From: Gracilimonas sp.
GTDB taxonomy: Bacteria; Bacteroidota; Rhodothermia; Balneolales; Balneolaceae
Direction: 5' to 3'
DNA length: 64,000 bases
NCBI RefSeq assembly: GCF_017641085.1
Contig: NZ_JAEPPI010000001.1
Span: 372,001-436,000, forward strand
This document shows positions 38,196 through 47,468 of this stretch, in pieces; the stretch's first letter is position 1, and each line of letters opens with the position of its first letter. The translations under genes were made by a program, and so were the position numbers. Below the pieces are notes generated by a model. That model was not told the DNA's origin and searched no databases. It saw only the letters and a program-made list of their open reading frames with translations.

Positions 38196-38268
38196 TTGCT
38201 AAAGAAAGTCACATCCGACTGTGCTTCTTTACTAACCCTTGGCCTAATCTAATCTATATCTTCTTTAT

Positions 38269-39789
38269 ATGAGAAAGCATTCTCTGATACTGATACTATG
38301 CCTGTATTTATTCTCAACTTTTGAAGTTTATGCTCAGGATCAGCTCAAGCCAACCAGTTTCCAGAACCTGGCTCTGCAATTTACCGGGTCGGATATAACG
38401 GCAAGCTCTTCGCCAGTAATGCCGTCTGTAGCAAATGCATATGGGCACGGCAGCTATATGGATAATCCTGCTTCCATGGCTTTGATGCCAAATAGTGAAT
38501 TTTCGCTCAGTTTTTATCAGCAAAATGCTTCTACAGAAAGCTACTATCTGGGAAACAGCGTGGATTCAGAAGCTGCCATAAACAGACTCGGAAACATCGG
38601 CCTGACCTATAGCCTCCCTACCCTTGAAGGAAGTATGGTGATCGGAGTCGGATATAGCAGGGTGATATCTGAGAACCGAAGTTTCGGATTTTCGGGAAGA
38701 AATTCAGATAATACCATTACAGATTCTTTTCTGGATGAAGGGAATGAATTCCATGACCTCGCTTTCGATACCTATGCCATCGACTGGGGAGATGTAGATC
38801 GAACGTACCTGGAATCAATTTTTAGAATCGGGTTTGAACCGGGTACGTTCCCGGGAATTAATCAGGACGGGAAGATAAGTTCTGAGACGTTATCAGGAGA
38901 GTATTCAGCTTTCTTTGCTACAGAATTTAGGCGAAATTTATTCATTGGCATATCTGCCGGATATATGCTTGGAGACTTTAACTATGAAAGAAGTTTTCTG
39001 GAGATAGATTCCCGAAATGACTACGACGGAGACTTTATTGAAGGAAGTGATATTGATAACATTTTGGTTCGAAATCAGCTCGATTCAGAATTTAGTGGTT
39101 GGATTTTCAGGGGCGGAGCGGTTTACAAATTTAATGGAGGGATTAATGCAGGCATAAGCTATGTGCTTCCCTCAACGTTTGATATTTCAGAGCTATTCTA
39201 CTATTCCATTCAAACCTCACTGGATGATAATTCCGAGCCATTTTTCTCTGAAATAGAGCCTTCAGGTAGTTTCAGGTACAGGATTAAGAAACCGGGCATA
39301 CTAAGAGTTGGGGTAGACTATGAAATCAAAAAGTGGATAAGGCTTGCAGCTTCGGCCGAATACATCGACTACTCGAAGGTCAGCTTTGATTTTGTATCTG
39401 ACAGGGATGCACGGCTTACTGATATCGAATTCTGGAGAAATGAACAGCAAAGGCAGAATAACTTTGCTGAGAATAACAACAAGGCTGTTTTGAATGTGAA
39501 AGTAGGAGCCGAGCTTTCAATTAATGAAAATATGAAGGGTAGTTTGGGGTATTCTTACTTACCGGGTAAGTCAGAGCTTGAATACAGTGATGCTCATGAA
39601 TTTTCAGGGGTATTCTCTGTTGGTTTACTGAATAATTTGCAGCTTAATGTGAGAGGATCGTATCTGCTGAAGGAGAATCAAACAACACTTTACAACTTCA
39701 TTGATTTTGATAATGAGGCTCAAACTTCCAAATTCACAGCAGATGTACAAAGATTTAGAGTAATGGCAGGGCTAAAACTTCAATTTTAA
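38269..39789 (+). CDS. FadL/OMPP1-like outer-membrane barrel, module copy 1
   Basis: A 506-residue protein with a Sec signal peptide (ILILCLYLFSTFEVYAQ). The N-terminal hatch-like part has the DNPASMAL motif seen in FadL/OMPP1-type porins, followed by beta-barrel strands and a C-terminal aromatic end (GLKLQF). It is paralogous to the protein at 41314-42849. Both share FDTYAIDWGDVD, then TYLESIFRIGF, and the order of all strands, with identity I judge moderate over the full length. It probably exports or imports a hydrophobic or polymeric compound, or serves as assembly partner of the adjoining lipoprotein; the cargo is unknown. Confidence 0.78.
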   Translation: MRKHSLILILCLYLFSTFEVYAQDQLKPTSFQNLALQFTGSDITASSSPVMPSVANAYGHGSYMDNPASMALMPNSEFSLSFYQQNASTESYYLGNSVDSEAAINRLGNIGLTYSLPTLEGSMVIGVGYSRVISENRSFGFSGRNSDNTITDSFLDEGNEFHDLAFDTYAIDWGDVDRTYLESIFRIGFEPGTFPGINQDGKISSETLSGEYSAFFATEFRRNLFIGISAGYMLGDFNYERSFLEIDSRNDYDGDFIEGSDIDNILVRNQLDSEFSGWIFRGGAVYKFNGGINAGISYVLPSTFDISELFYYSIQTSLDDNSEPFFSEIEPSGSFRYRIKKPGILRVGVDYEIKKWIRLAASAEYIDYSKVSFDFVSDRDARLTDIEFWRNEQQRQNNFAENNNKAVLNVKVGAELSINENMKGSLGYSYLPGKSELEYSDAHEFSGVFSVGLLNNLQLNVRGSYLLKENQTTLYNFIDFDNEAQTSKFTADVQRFRVMAGLKLQF

Positions 39790-39938
39790 GTTGATGGGGC
39801 TACCGAGATACTATTTTTATCTGAAGGGAAAACGATTTAGCCAATAATTATATTAGCATTAACATGTGATAAAATTTGGGCTGTAAAAGTTTCATCTTTT
39901 TCGTGTAATTTAAAATGTAGTCTTGAAAAGGTGCCATC

Positions 39939-41273
39939 ATGAAATATTCGAAAGCAACAAACCGGTTTTTTCTACTTCTTTTGCCGTTCTTATTCACAGG
40001 CTGCTACACTCAATTTCAGACCTTCGATCAGTATCCTTTAGAGAACGACCGATATTCGGATTACTATTCCTGGAGTAGGTTCGAAAAAGGAGCTTCAGCA
40101 GATGCTGATGATACCGGTACTTCTTACTACAATAATGGGGATGAGGAATACCTTGACGAACAACTGGCGCTGGAAGAAGATGGTATTTACTACATAGACT
40201 ACGAAACAGAGCAGTGGTACAAATCACACTTCGCAGATAAAATGTACTGGAAAGGATACAGTGCCGGTTATAACGATGGTTTCTATGATGGGTCGTTTCA
40301 TCACCCATATAGTTCATGGTTCAGCTATAACAGGTATGGATATGGTTACGGCTATGGATTCTATGACTACTACTATCCACGGTACGGATCTTCAATCTGG
40401 ATAAGTTTTGGCGGGTTTCATCACCCACGGTTTTATGCCGGCTATTTTGGTCACTGGGGATATTACGGCCCGTATTATGATGGCTACTGGGGGCATCCTT
40501 ACTATTCCTACGTACGGGTTTATAATAATTATCACCGATCAAATAAATATCGCAGAAGCGCAGATCTTTATTATAAAGGTCCCCGGGGCAGTGGTTTTGC
40601 CAATGGTAGTGACTACAGAACCCGATCTGGTAACGGCATAACCCGAACAAGAAATTCCGGGCTTACACGGACACGAGGCACTAATAATGGAGTAAGGGTC
40701 AGAGGTACAGGCTCATCAACCAAAAGAGGTTCATCGGTTGGACGAAGCAGCGGTACCCGAACCAGAGGCTCTTCAGTTGGCAAAAGTCGTTCAGGCTCCA
40801 AAAATAATGGCAAGAGCAGAGGGAGCGGATCTTCGGTTGGCCGTGATCGTGGCAGTAAGGGAAGTGGCAGCAGCGGCACCCGGTCAAGATCCCGCGGAAA
40901 CGATAGTGCTTCATTAAGCAGTACTTCAGTCAGAACCATTGACATTTCTGATTTTAATGGCCGCTCTTATACTATTCCGGCGCGTAAAGTCAGAACAAAT
41001 GGGTTGAACCGATCCTCTTCTTCCAGATCAGCATTCAGCAGTTTTGGGAATTTATTGAACCGGTCTATCTTCAAATCAACTTCATCTTCATTTGACTTCA
41101 ATTCGCGCAGTCGGATAAATACAAGCAGCTCCAAGGGCAATTACTCCAGAAGTACGCCCCGAAAAAGTTCCGGCACTAAGGTGACGCGAAGTTCATCTTC
41201 CAGTCGTTCTTCCGGTACCCGAAGCAGAGGTTCTTCAAGCAGCTCCAAAAAGAGAAGTCGCGGCGGAAACTAA
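39939..41273 (+). CDS. Ser/Arg-rich lipoprotein with Tyr/Gly-rich core, module copy 2
   Basis: A 444-residue lipoprotein (lipobox Cys22 in FLFTGCYTQ). The mature N-terminus is acidic and shares LEEDGIYYIDYETEQWY with module copy 1. Residues about 105-205 are extremely rich in Tyr, Gly, His and Trp (YGYGYGYGFYDYYYPRYGSS, GYFGHWGYYGPYYDGYWGHP). Residues about 205-445 are a low-complexity Ser/Arg/Gly/Thr tail with short repeats such as RTRGSSVGKSRSGSK, interrupted by one ordered-looking stretch (VRTIDISDFNGRSYTIPARK). It ends KKRSRGGN, like copy 1. It would be a surface or periplasmic, highly basic, aromatic-rich lipoprotein. Its composition suggests matrix- or polymer-binding, but that is speculation. 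Confidence 0.72.
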   Translation: MKYSKATNRFFLLLLPFLFTGCYTQFQTFDQYPLENDRYSDYYSWSRFEKGASADADDTGTSYYNNGDEEYLDEQLALEEDGIYYIDYETEQWYKSHFADKMYWKGYSAGYNDGFYDGSFHHPYSSWFSYNRYGYGYGYGFYDYYYPRYGSSIWISFGGFHHPRFYAGYFGHWGYYGPYYDGYWGHPYYSYVRVYNNYHRSNKYRRSADLYYKGPRGSGFANGSDYRTRSGNGITRTRNSGLTRTRGTNNGVRVRGTGSSTKRGSSVGRSSGTRTRGSSVGKSRSGSKNNGKSRGSGSSVGRDRGSKGSGSSGTRSRSRGNDSASLSSTSVRTIDISDFNGRSYTIPARKVRTNGLNRSSSSRSAFSSFGNLLNRSIFKSTSSSFDFNSRSRINTSSSKGNYSRSTPRKSSGTKVTRSSSSSRSSGTRSRGSSSSSKKRSRGGN

Positions 41274-41313
41274 GCTACCGAAATAACCAACTTTAAATTA
41301 TTAATGATCATCT

Positions 41314-42849
41314 ATGAAGAGGATTCTATTTTTTCTCTTGGTACCCTCGCTGTTTATTTCATCGAAATTATATGCGCAGGATGGCAACACACAAGTATCT
41401 TACTCAAACCTGGCCCTGCAGTTTAGTTCGTGGGATTTTAATGGTGATGCCGGTACCGGTTTATTCCCCTCGGTTGCTTCCCCCAACGGGTATGGAAGCT
41501 TCGCAGATAACCCGGCAAGTATAGCCTTTATTGAAAACGGATATGTAAGCTTCAGTCTGTTCAACAACCGTTCAGATTACGAAAACAGCTACCTGGGAAA
41601 TACCATAAAGGCCGAAGACCAAAGTACAAAACTGGGAAATCTTGGCTTTGTGTATAAAATGCCTACCGAGCAGGGGAGCTTTGTTTTGGGAGGCGGGTAC
41701 AATCAGATAAGTAATGAACGAGAAGTGTACCGGGTGGGAGGGCGTAATTCGCAAAGTACGATTACGGATGTTTTCAGAGAGCCTTCCAGCGACTATTACG
41801 ATATTGCTTTTGACACCTACGCCATAGACTGGGGAGATGTTGATTCAACTTATCTTGAATCTATATTCAGGATTGGATTTCAGGAATACCCGGGCATTAC
41901 CCAGGATGCTGAAATTACACATACTACCAATGTCGGAGAGTACTCGTTCTTCTTTGGAACCGAATTTCAAAAAAATCTATTTGTAGGGATTTCAGCCGGT
42001 CTGACAGCCGGAAATTATACCTACAGGCGAGATTTCCTGGAGCTGGATGACCGTAATGATTACAACTTCAATTTCATCCCCTCGGATGTTTCGGATGAAG
42101 GAACGGACATTCACAGCATTTTAACGCACGATGAAATTGATGCCGAAATCTTGGGTTTCTCACTCCGGTCGGGACTTATTTACAAGGTGAACCCTAAACT
42201 GAATATTGGTATCAGTTATTTACTTCCATCCACGTTGGTGGTCAGGGAAAGCTATTATTCTTCTATACGAACCGAGCTGGACGATAACTCAACTCCGTTC
42301 GAAGCAGATTTTGCCAGCAGTCAGGATTATGAGTACCGGATTAGTAAACCCGGGGAACTGAAAGCAGGGATTGCTTTGAACAATATTGGTAAGTTCAACT
42401 TTTCCGTTTCCGGTGAGATGATAAACTATTCCAATTTAGAGCTGGATCTTGTTTCCGGGAACGATCTGGATTTTGACCAGGAAGTTGAACTCAGGGATGA
42501 AGAAGAAAGCCTGGAAAGCTTTATGGGTTCTTCCTACCAAAGAGTGATTAACCTGAAAGGCGGGATAGGCTTTGATGTAAATGATGATGTAACCCTGAAG
42601 GCCGGCTATGGATACCTGCCGGGCAAAAGTAATATTTACGAAGCCGATCGAAATATATTTTCAGGTGGATTCTCTGCGCGGGTTTCTGAGAATATCGTGC
42701 TGGATGTGATGGGGCAATATTCGTTTTGGAGCGACCGTTCAACACTGTACAACTATTTCGATTACTCAGATAATGTGCCCCGATCAGAAGTAGTTGATTA
42801 TCAAATAAACACATTGAAGATATTGGCCGGAATAAAATTTCTGTTTTGA
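41314..42849 (+). CDS. FadL/OMPP1-like outer-membrane barrel, module copy 2
   Basis: A 511-residue paralogue of the barrel at 38269-39789. It has a signal peptide (FFLLVPSLFISSKLYAQ), the conserved SNLALQFSSWDFNGDAGTG opening, DNPASIAFIENG, FDTYAIDWGDVDSTYLES and FRIGFQ, LPSTLVVRESYYSSI (LPSTFDISELFYYSI in copy 1) and a terminal aromatic residue (AGIKFLF). It lies 40 bp after its partner lipoprotein and ends in a bidirectional terminator. The strict pairing lipoprotein-barrel, lipoprotein-barrel points to duplication of a two-gene unit. Confidence 0.8.
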   Translation: MKRILFFLLVPSLFISSKLYAQDGNTQVSYSNLALQFSSWDFNGDAGTGLFPSVASPNGYGSFADNPASIAFIENGYVSFSLFNNRSDYENSYLGNTIKAEDQSTKLGNLGFVYKMPTEQGSFVLGGGYNQISNEREVYRVGGRNSQSTITDVFREPSSDYYDIAFDTYAIDWGDVDSTYLESIFRIGFQEYPGITQDAEITHTTNVGEYSFFFGTEFQKNLFVGISAGLTAGNYTYRRDFLELDDRNDYNFNFIPSDVSDEGTDIHSILTHDEIDAEILGFSLRSGLIYKVNPKLNIGISYLLPSTLVVRESYYSSIRTELDDNSTPFEADFASSQDYEYRISKPGELKAGIALNNIGKFNFSVSGEMINYSNLELDLVSGNDLDFDQEVELRDEEESLESFMGSSYQRVINLKGGIGFDVNDDVTLKAGYGYLPGKSNIYEADRNIFSGGFSARVSENIVLDVMGQYSFWSDRSTLYNYFDYSDNVPRSEVVDYQINTLKILAGIKFLF

Positions 42850-42893
42850 AAATGAATTATTGAATCCCCAATAATACCTCCGTAGTTAGTTAG

Positions 42894-42923
42894 AAAAAGG
42901 TCTCGTGATTGAGACCTTTTTTT
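42894..42923. terminator. bidirectional intrinsic terminator between the barrel gene and corA
   Basis: AAAAAGGTCTC, a 6-nt loop, GAGACCTTTTTTT. The A and T runs on either side allow termination of both the plus-strand barrel gene and the minus-strand corA. Confidence 0.85.
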
Positions 42924-42930
42924 ATGGTTT

Positions 42931-44031
42931 CTACAACCAGTCTTTTTTTCTGAAATAGACCACCATTCCCATGGTAGCTACAATCATTAGCCCCCAAACC
43001 GTTGGGTAAGCCCACTTCCATCCAAGCTCGGGCATATACTCAAAATTCATTCCATAAATACCGGCTATGAATGTAAGCGGAATGAAAATAGTAGCGATAA
43101 TAGTCAGCACTTTCATCACCTCATTCATTTTGTTACTGACCTGAGACATATACATATCAAGCATACCCATGGCCATATCCCGGTAGTTTTCTATTCCGTC
43201 AATAATTTGAACGAGGTGATCATAAACATCCCGAAAGAAGATCTTGTTATCCTCATGGATCAGATGAGATTCTTCTCTTAGCAACGAATTCAGGCTGTCG
43301 CGAAGCGGCCATACGGATCTTCGGAAGAAAATCAGTTTGCGACGCAGAGCATGAATTTTTTCAGGAATTGATTCGTCGGATTTTTGCAGGATTTCATCTT
43401 CAAGCTCTTCAATTTCATTGCCGATTTTCTCCATCACCTTCATGTAATGATCCACGATGGTATCGATAAGGGCATAGGCAAGATAATCGGGACCGTGCTT
43501 TCGAAGGCGGGGTGCCGCATTTCTAAGTCGATGTAATACCGGTTCATATATAGGGTAATCGTCTTCCTGAAAAGAAAGAACCGAGTTTGGTGATAACACA
43601 ATGCTTACCTGCTCCACTTTCAGTTCACCGGTTTCATCCTGGATTCTCATCATCCGCAATACAAAAAACATATGCTCGGAATATTCCTCGATTTTCGGCC
43701 GCTGCTGGGTATGCAGAATATCTTCCTGAATGAGAGGATGGAGATTAAAATAGTTCCAGATTTCCTTTAGTTTTTCAATATCGTGAAGGCCGCAAACATT
43801 AATCCAGGTTTTTGAGGGAGAGTCGAGATAGGGCTTGCTGTCATCAATTTCAGAGATATCGTGCTCTGACAGATGCTCTACATCATAGTCATATAGGTGC
43901 ATCAAGACGTTTTCCAGTCGCTTCTCTCCAGTAAAAAGGAGTGTCCCCGGAGCCTGCCCGGGCTTTTTGGAACTTTGCTTGAGTCTTAAAAAAGAGGGTA
44001 TAGGAAGTCTGTTCTTGATTTTTTTCATCAT
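42931..44031 (-). CDS. corA: CorA-family magnesium/cobalt transporter
   Basis: A 366-residue divalent-cation channel. A large N-terminal cytoplasmic domain (TWINVCGLHDIEKLKEIWNYF, HPLIQEDILHTQQRPKIEEY) is followed by a long stalk helix and two C-terminal membrane helices. TM1 ends in the signature Y-G-M-N (AGIYGMNFEYMPELGWKWAY) that forms the ion selectivity filter, and TM2 is GLMIVATMGMVVYF followed by a basic KKDWL end. Length is at the upper end of the CorA range. It would form a homopentamer in the inner membrane. No Mg riboswitch is visible in the 62-bp gap to the upstream permease gene. Confidence 0.96.
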   Translation of the reverse strand: MMKKIKNRLPIPSFLRLKQSSKKPGQAPGTLLFTGEKRLENVLMHLYDYDVEHLSEHDISEIDDSKPYLDSPSKTWINVCGLHDIEKLKEIWNYFNLHPLIQEDILHTQQRPKIEEYSEHMFFVLRMMRIQDETGELKVEQVSIVLSPNSVLSFQEDDYPIYEPVLHRLRNAAPRLRKHGPDYLAYALIDTIVDHYMKVMEKIGNEIEELEDEILQKSDESIPEKIHALRRKLIFFRRSVWPLRDSLNSLLREESHLIHEDNKIFFRDVYDHLVQIIDGIENYRDMAMGMLDMYMSQVSNKMNEVMKVLTIIATIFIPLTFIAGIYGMNFEYMPELGWKWAYPTVWGLMIVATMGMVVYFRKKDWL

Positions 44032-44093
44032 ATGGCCTGATTAAAAACTTACTTCAAGAATAGTTCAGAATTAGGTTTTCAGCAAACAGGAAA

Positions 44094-46646
44094 TCAGGCT
44101 GCCTCAGCCCTCAAAACCTCAAGCGGTGGTTTATTGTGAACGCCCCGGGTATTAAATAGCCCGATGAGGAGTACGAGAGCGGTGAGAATCAGAATCTCAA
44201 CTCCGATAATGAAGAAGTTCGGAACGAACTCAATATCAAAATAGAAGTACCCGATTAAAGTACTTGCTCCCAGAGAAAGAATAAGCCCGGTGATGGAGGC
44301 CATCACACCCAGCAGAACATATTCAATAACCTGAATCTTGATGACCTGTTTTTTAGCTGCTCCTAAGGTTCGGAGCAAAACAGCTTCCCGTATCCGCTGA
44401 AAACGACTGGTAGCAGCCGAGCCGGCCAATACAATTAGTCCGGTAATGATGCTAAAGAGCCCGATAAACTGGATCACAAAAGTTACTTTATCGATGAAAT
44501 TTCGAACGGTTTCTATTACCTGTCCAATATCTATAGCTGAAACGTTTGGATAACTTTGTACAAGTTCCTGCTGCAGTTCCAGGGAAGCCTCCCGGCTGGA
44601 GGTGTTAACGGTGGTTGCAAAAAACTGGGGGGCCGATTCCAGCACTCCGGCCGGAAACACCACGAAGAAATTCGGCTGAGGCTGATCCCATTTTACCGTG
44701 CGCGTACTGGCTACATAAGTTTGAATGGGAATTCCCTGCACGTTCCAGGTCAAGGTATCACCAATATCGATGGCAAGATTGTCTCTTTGGTCTTCTTCGA
44801 TGGAAATAGGAAACGGCTCATTCATGTCGGCAGCATTTCCAATCCATTCTCCTTTAACTAATTCTTCGGATGGCAGCAAGGAATCCCTGTAGGTAGATCT
44901 GTATTCACGATTCAAGGCCCAGCCACTTGCATCTCGGGTGGTATCCTGGTCCCATTCCGCATTTGTGTATCCATTTATCCCTTGAATACGCATGGTAACG
45001 ATAGGGACGTTCTGAAGAATTTCGTGCCCGTTGGATTGAATAATTTCATTAACTCCCTCATTCTGATCATACTGAATATCATACAAAGCAAGATTCGGCA
45101 GGTCTTGATCCCCGCCAAAGTCGATTTGATCAAGCAGCATATCCTGAGTGAGATATAAAGAGCTGATCATGGTAACGCCCAAACCAAAGGTGAGCAGGAG
45201 CGTTGTGGTTTGATTGTTGGGCCGGTACAGATTAGCCAGCCCTTGCCGGAGTTCATAACTGAAACCGGCTCGCAGAAACTTGCGGGAGCCTTTCATAATG
45301 AGTTTGGCAAATCCGGTCAGTAACAGCAGGCAGACAGCCAGTCCCAGCGTAAAGAATAAAGCAGGTACAAGCTCACCAAGCATCAGCCAGGCATAAGCGG
45401 TGATGAATACGGCCAGTATCAACCCTAAAATAATCTTGGTGGATTTTTGCAGGAGACCGGACAAATTCACATCCACTGTACGCAAGGAGAATAAAGGCGA
45501 TATTTTCTTAACCGCGAGCAATGGGAAAAGGGCAAAAAGAATAGAAATAATCACACCGGTTCCAACTCCTATTAAAATAGAAATCCAGGAAATGTAGAGT
45601 TCGATATCTACCGGAAGAAAATCCTGCACCAATACCGGCAGGTACAACTGAACCACGGACCCAAGTACGGCCCCAAGAACAGAACCGACCAGTCCCATAG
45701 CCGTAGCCTGAATTAGATAAATAGCCATCGCCTGATTGGAGGATACCCCTACGCAACGAAGTACAGCTACGGTATTTATTTTTTGCCTGATGTACACGAA
45801 AATGGAGCTGGCAACTCCAATACCACCAAGCAATAAGGCAATAAAGCCGATAAGGTTCAGGAAGTTGGAAAGGTAAAGGATGGCTTCCCCAACTTCTTCC
45901 TCCCGTTCGTCCACCGTATCGTAACCAAAACGCAGATTTTGTTCATCGCGGAGCTGGTCAAGCCGGTCATCCACATACTCCATGTCAGTTCCTTCAGGGA
46001 ACTTATGGTAGGAGATGTATTCCAGCCGGCTGCCTCTTTGGAGAAGTCCGGTTTCTTCTACGTTACTTTTAGGGATGAAAATACGCGGCCCGAAAAAAGA
46101 GGCCGCCACCGGTTGACCCGGAACATCAATAATGGCCCCTTCAATTTTGTAGGTCACCTGCCCTATTTTTACCGAGTCTCCGGGTTCAATGTCAAACAGC
46201 CTCATGATGGGCTCATCAACCAAAGCAGATTGATTTTGCTGGTACACATCGGCTGCAGATGCAGGTTCGGTAACCAAGTCGCCGTAATAGGGGAAATCCC
46301 CTTCAAAAGCGGTGATTTGAGAAAGCCGGGTCGTCCCATTTTTTGGGAAAAAAGCCATGGAGTTGAAGCCCAGTCCGGTAGTAACCTCACCACCTAATGA
46401 ATCAAGTACTTGTTGCAATTCAGGCTGAAAGGGGGCGTTTCGTTCCACCTCAAGATCGGCCCCGAGGAGTTCTTTGGCCTGGTTCTCGATACTGGTGTTC
46501 AGGTTATCGCGGAACGAAGTAATGGCAACCTGAGCTGCGACTCCAACAATGATTGCCGCCATAAAAAGGAACAGCTTGGATCGGTTGGAGCGGGAATCCC
46601 GCCAGGCCATTTTAAATGTCCACCACATAGAATTTTTATTACTCAT
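44094..46646 (-). CDS. ABC exporter permease with two FtsX domains (YbbP type)
   Basis: An 850-residue permease of the MacB/FtsX superfamily in the YbbP architecture. TM1 (KLFLFMAAIIVGVAAQVAI) is followed by a first MacB-like periplasmic domain and a first FtsX triplet (LNLIGFIALLLGGIGVASSIF). A central pair of helices follows, then a second TM start, a second periplasmic domain and a second FtsX triplet (FIGLFSIITGLIVLAGSAAT). Such proteins work by mechanotransmission on periplasmic substrates, and the substrate here is unknown. It starts 3 bp after the ATPase stop, so the two are one operon. Confidence 0.93.
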   Translation of the reverse strand: MSNKNSMWWTFKMAWRDSRSNRSKLFLFMAAIIVGVAAQVAITSFRDNLNTSIENQAKELLGADLEVERNAPFQPELQQVLDSLGGEVTTGLGFNSMAFFPKNGTTRLSQITAFEGDFPYYGDLVTEPASAADVYQQNQSALVDEPIMRLFDIEPGDSVKIGQVTYKIEGAIIDVPGQPVAASFFGPRIFIPKSNVEETGLLQRGSRLEYISYHKFPEGTDMEYVDDRLDQLRDEQNLRFGYDTVDEREEEVGEAILYLSNFLNLIGFIALLLGGIGVASSIFVYIRQKINTVAVLRCVGVSSNQAMAIYLIQATAMGLVGSVLGAVLGSVVQLYLPVLVQDFLPVDIELYISWISILIGVGTGVIISILFALFPLLAVKKISPLFSLRTVDVNLSGLLQKSTKIILGLILAVFITAYAWLMLGELVPALFFTLGLAVCLLLLTGFAKLIMKGSRKFLRAGFSYELRQGLANLYRPNNQTTTLLLTFGLGVTMISSLYLTQDMLLDQIDFGGDQDLPNLALYDIQYDQNEGVNEIIQSNGHEILQNVPIVTMRIQGINGYTNAEWDQDTTRDASGWALNREYRSTYRDSLLPSEELVKGEWIGNAADMNEPFPISIEEDQRDNLAIDIGDTLTWNVQGIPIQTYVASTRTVKWDQPQPNFFVVFPAGVLESAPQFFATTVNTSSREASLELQQELVQSYPNVSAIDIGQVIETVRNFIDKVTFVIQFIGLFSIITGLIVLAGSAATSRFQRIREAVLLRTLGAAKKQVIKIQVIEYVLLGVMASITGLILSLGASTLIGYFYFDIEFVPNFFIIGVEILILTALVLLIGLFNTRGVHNKPPLEVLRAEAA

Positions 46647-46649
46647 GGA

Positions 46650-47363
46650 CTATTTGGCTACGGCTTCAGGTTGTTGTTTAGCAAAACTGTCTTCGTTAAC
46701 ACGTCCGTTTCTCAGCTTGATAATCCGGTCACACTTTTTGGCAAGTTCCAGGTCGTGGGTTACCAAAACCAGGGTAGTGCCTTGTTGTTCGTTCAGATCA
46801 AAGATCAGCTTTTCAATATACTGTCCGGTTTCGGTGTCGAGGTTGCCGGTGGGCTCATCAGCGAAGAGTATCTTAGGCTGATTGATGAATGCCCTGGCAA
46901 TGGCCACACGCTGCTGCTCTCCCCCCGAAAGCTGGGTAGGGTAGTGATGGGTTCGGTCACCGAGTCCAACGCTGGTAAGTAATTCTATGGCACGTTCCCG
47001 CACTTCCTGCGTGGCTTCTCCGCGTAACTCCAGAGGAACCATCACATTCTCCACTGCTGTGAGCGTGGGTACCAGCTGAAAAGTCTGGAATACAAAACCC
47101 ACATGGCGGTTTCGAACCTGTGCACGTTCGTCTTCGTTGAGTGGATTTAACGGAATTCCATTCAGGGAGACACTTCCCGAGGTGGGCCGGTCTAATCCGG
47201 CGCATAATCCCAGCAGGGTGGTTTTTCCTGAGCCGGAAGGGCCGACAATAGCGCAAGAGATGCCCTCTTGAATAGAAAAGTTTATGTCGTCAACGACGGT
47301 TAATATTTTTGAGCCGCTTTCGAACTTGCGGTATAACTGATGAACTTCGAGTATATTTGACAC
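46650..47363 (-). CDS. ABC transporter ATP-binding protein (YbbA/LolD type)
   Basis: A 237-residue ATPase of the LolD/MacB family. Walker A is GPSGSGKTTL, the Q-loop is FVFQTFQLVP, the signature is LSGGEQQRVAIARAF, Walker B is ILFADEPTGNLD and the H-loop is LVTHD. It is coupled with the permease downstream (3 bp) and divergent from a TesA-like esterase, the same arrangement as tesA-ybbA-ybbP in Escherichia coli. It would couple ATP hydrolysis to extraction or export of an envelope substrate. Confidence 0.95.
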   Translation of the reverse strand: MSNILEVHQLYRKFESGSKILTVVDDINFSIQEGISCAIVGPSGSGKTTLLGLCAGLDRPTSGSVSLNGIPLNPLNEDERAQVRNRHVGFVFQTFQLVPTLTAVENVMVPLELRGEATQEVRERAIELLTSVGLGDRTHHYPTQLSGGEQQRVAIARAFINQPKILFADEPTGNLDTETGQYIEKLIFDLNEQQGTTLVLVTHDLELAKKCDRIIKLRNGRVNEDSFAKQQPEAVAK

Positions 47364-47468
47364 GTTACTTGTATTTGGTTATACCGAAACAAACAAGGGT
47401 ATTGCCTTCTAACATTCCGTATAATTTTTTAAAAAAAGTACGAGATATAATCCAAATAGTTATCTGAA

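Noticed and set aside
40613-40945. A 110-codon Leu/Pro/Arg-rich frame on the minus strand
   Set aside because: It is the complement of the Ser/Arg-rich lipoprotein tail; the composition follows from that low-complexity sequence.
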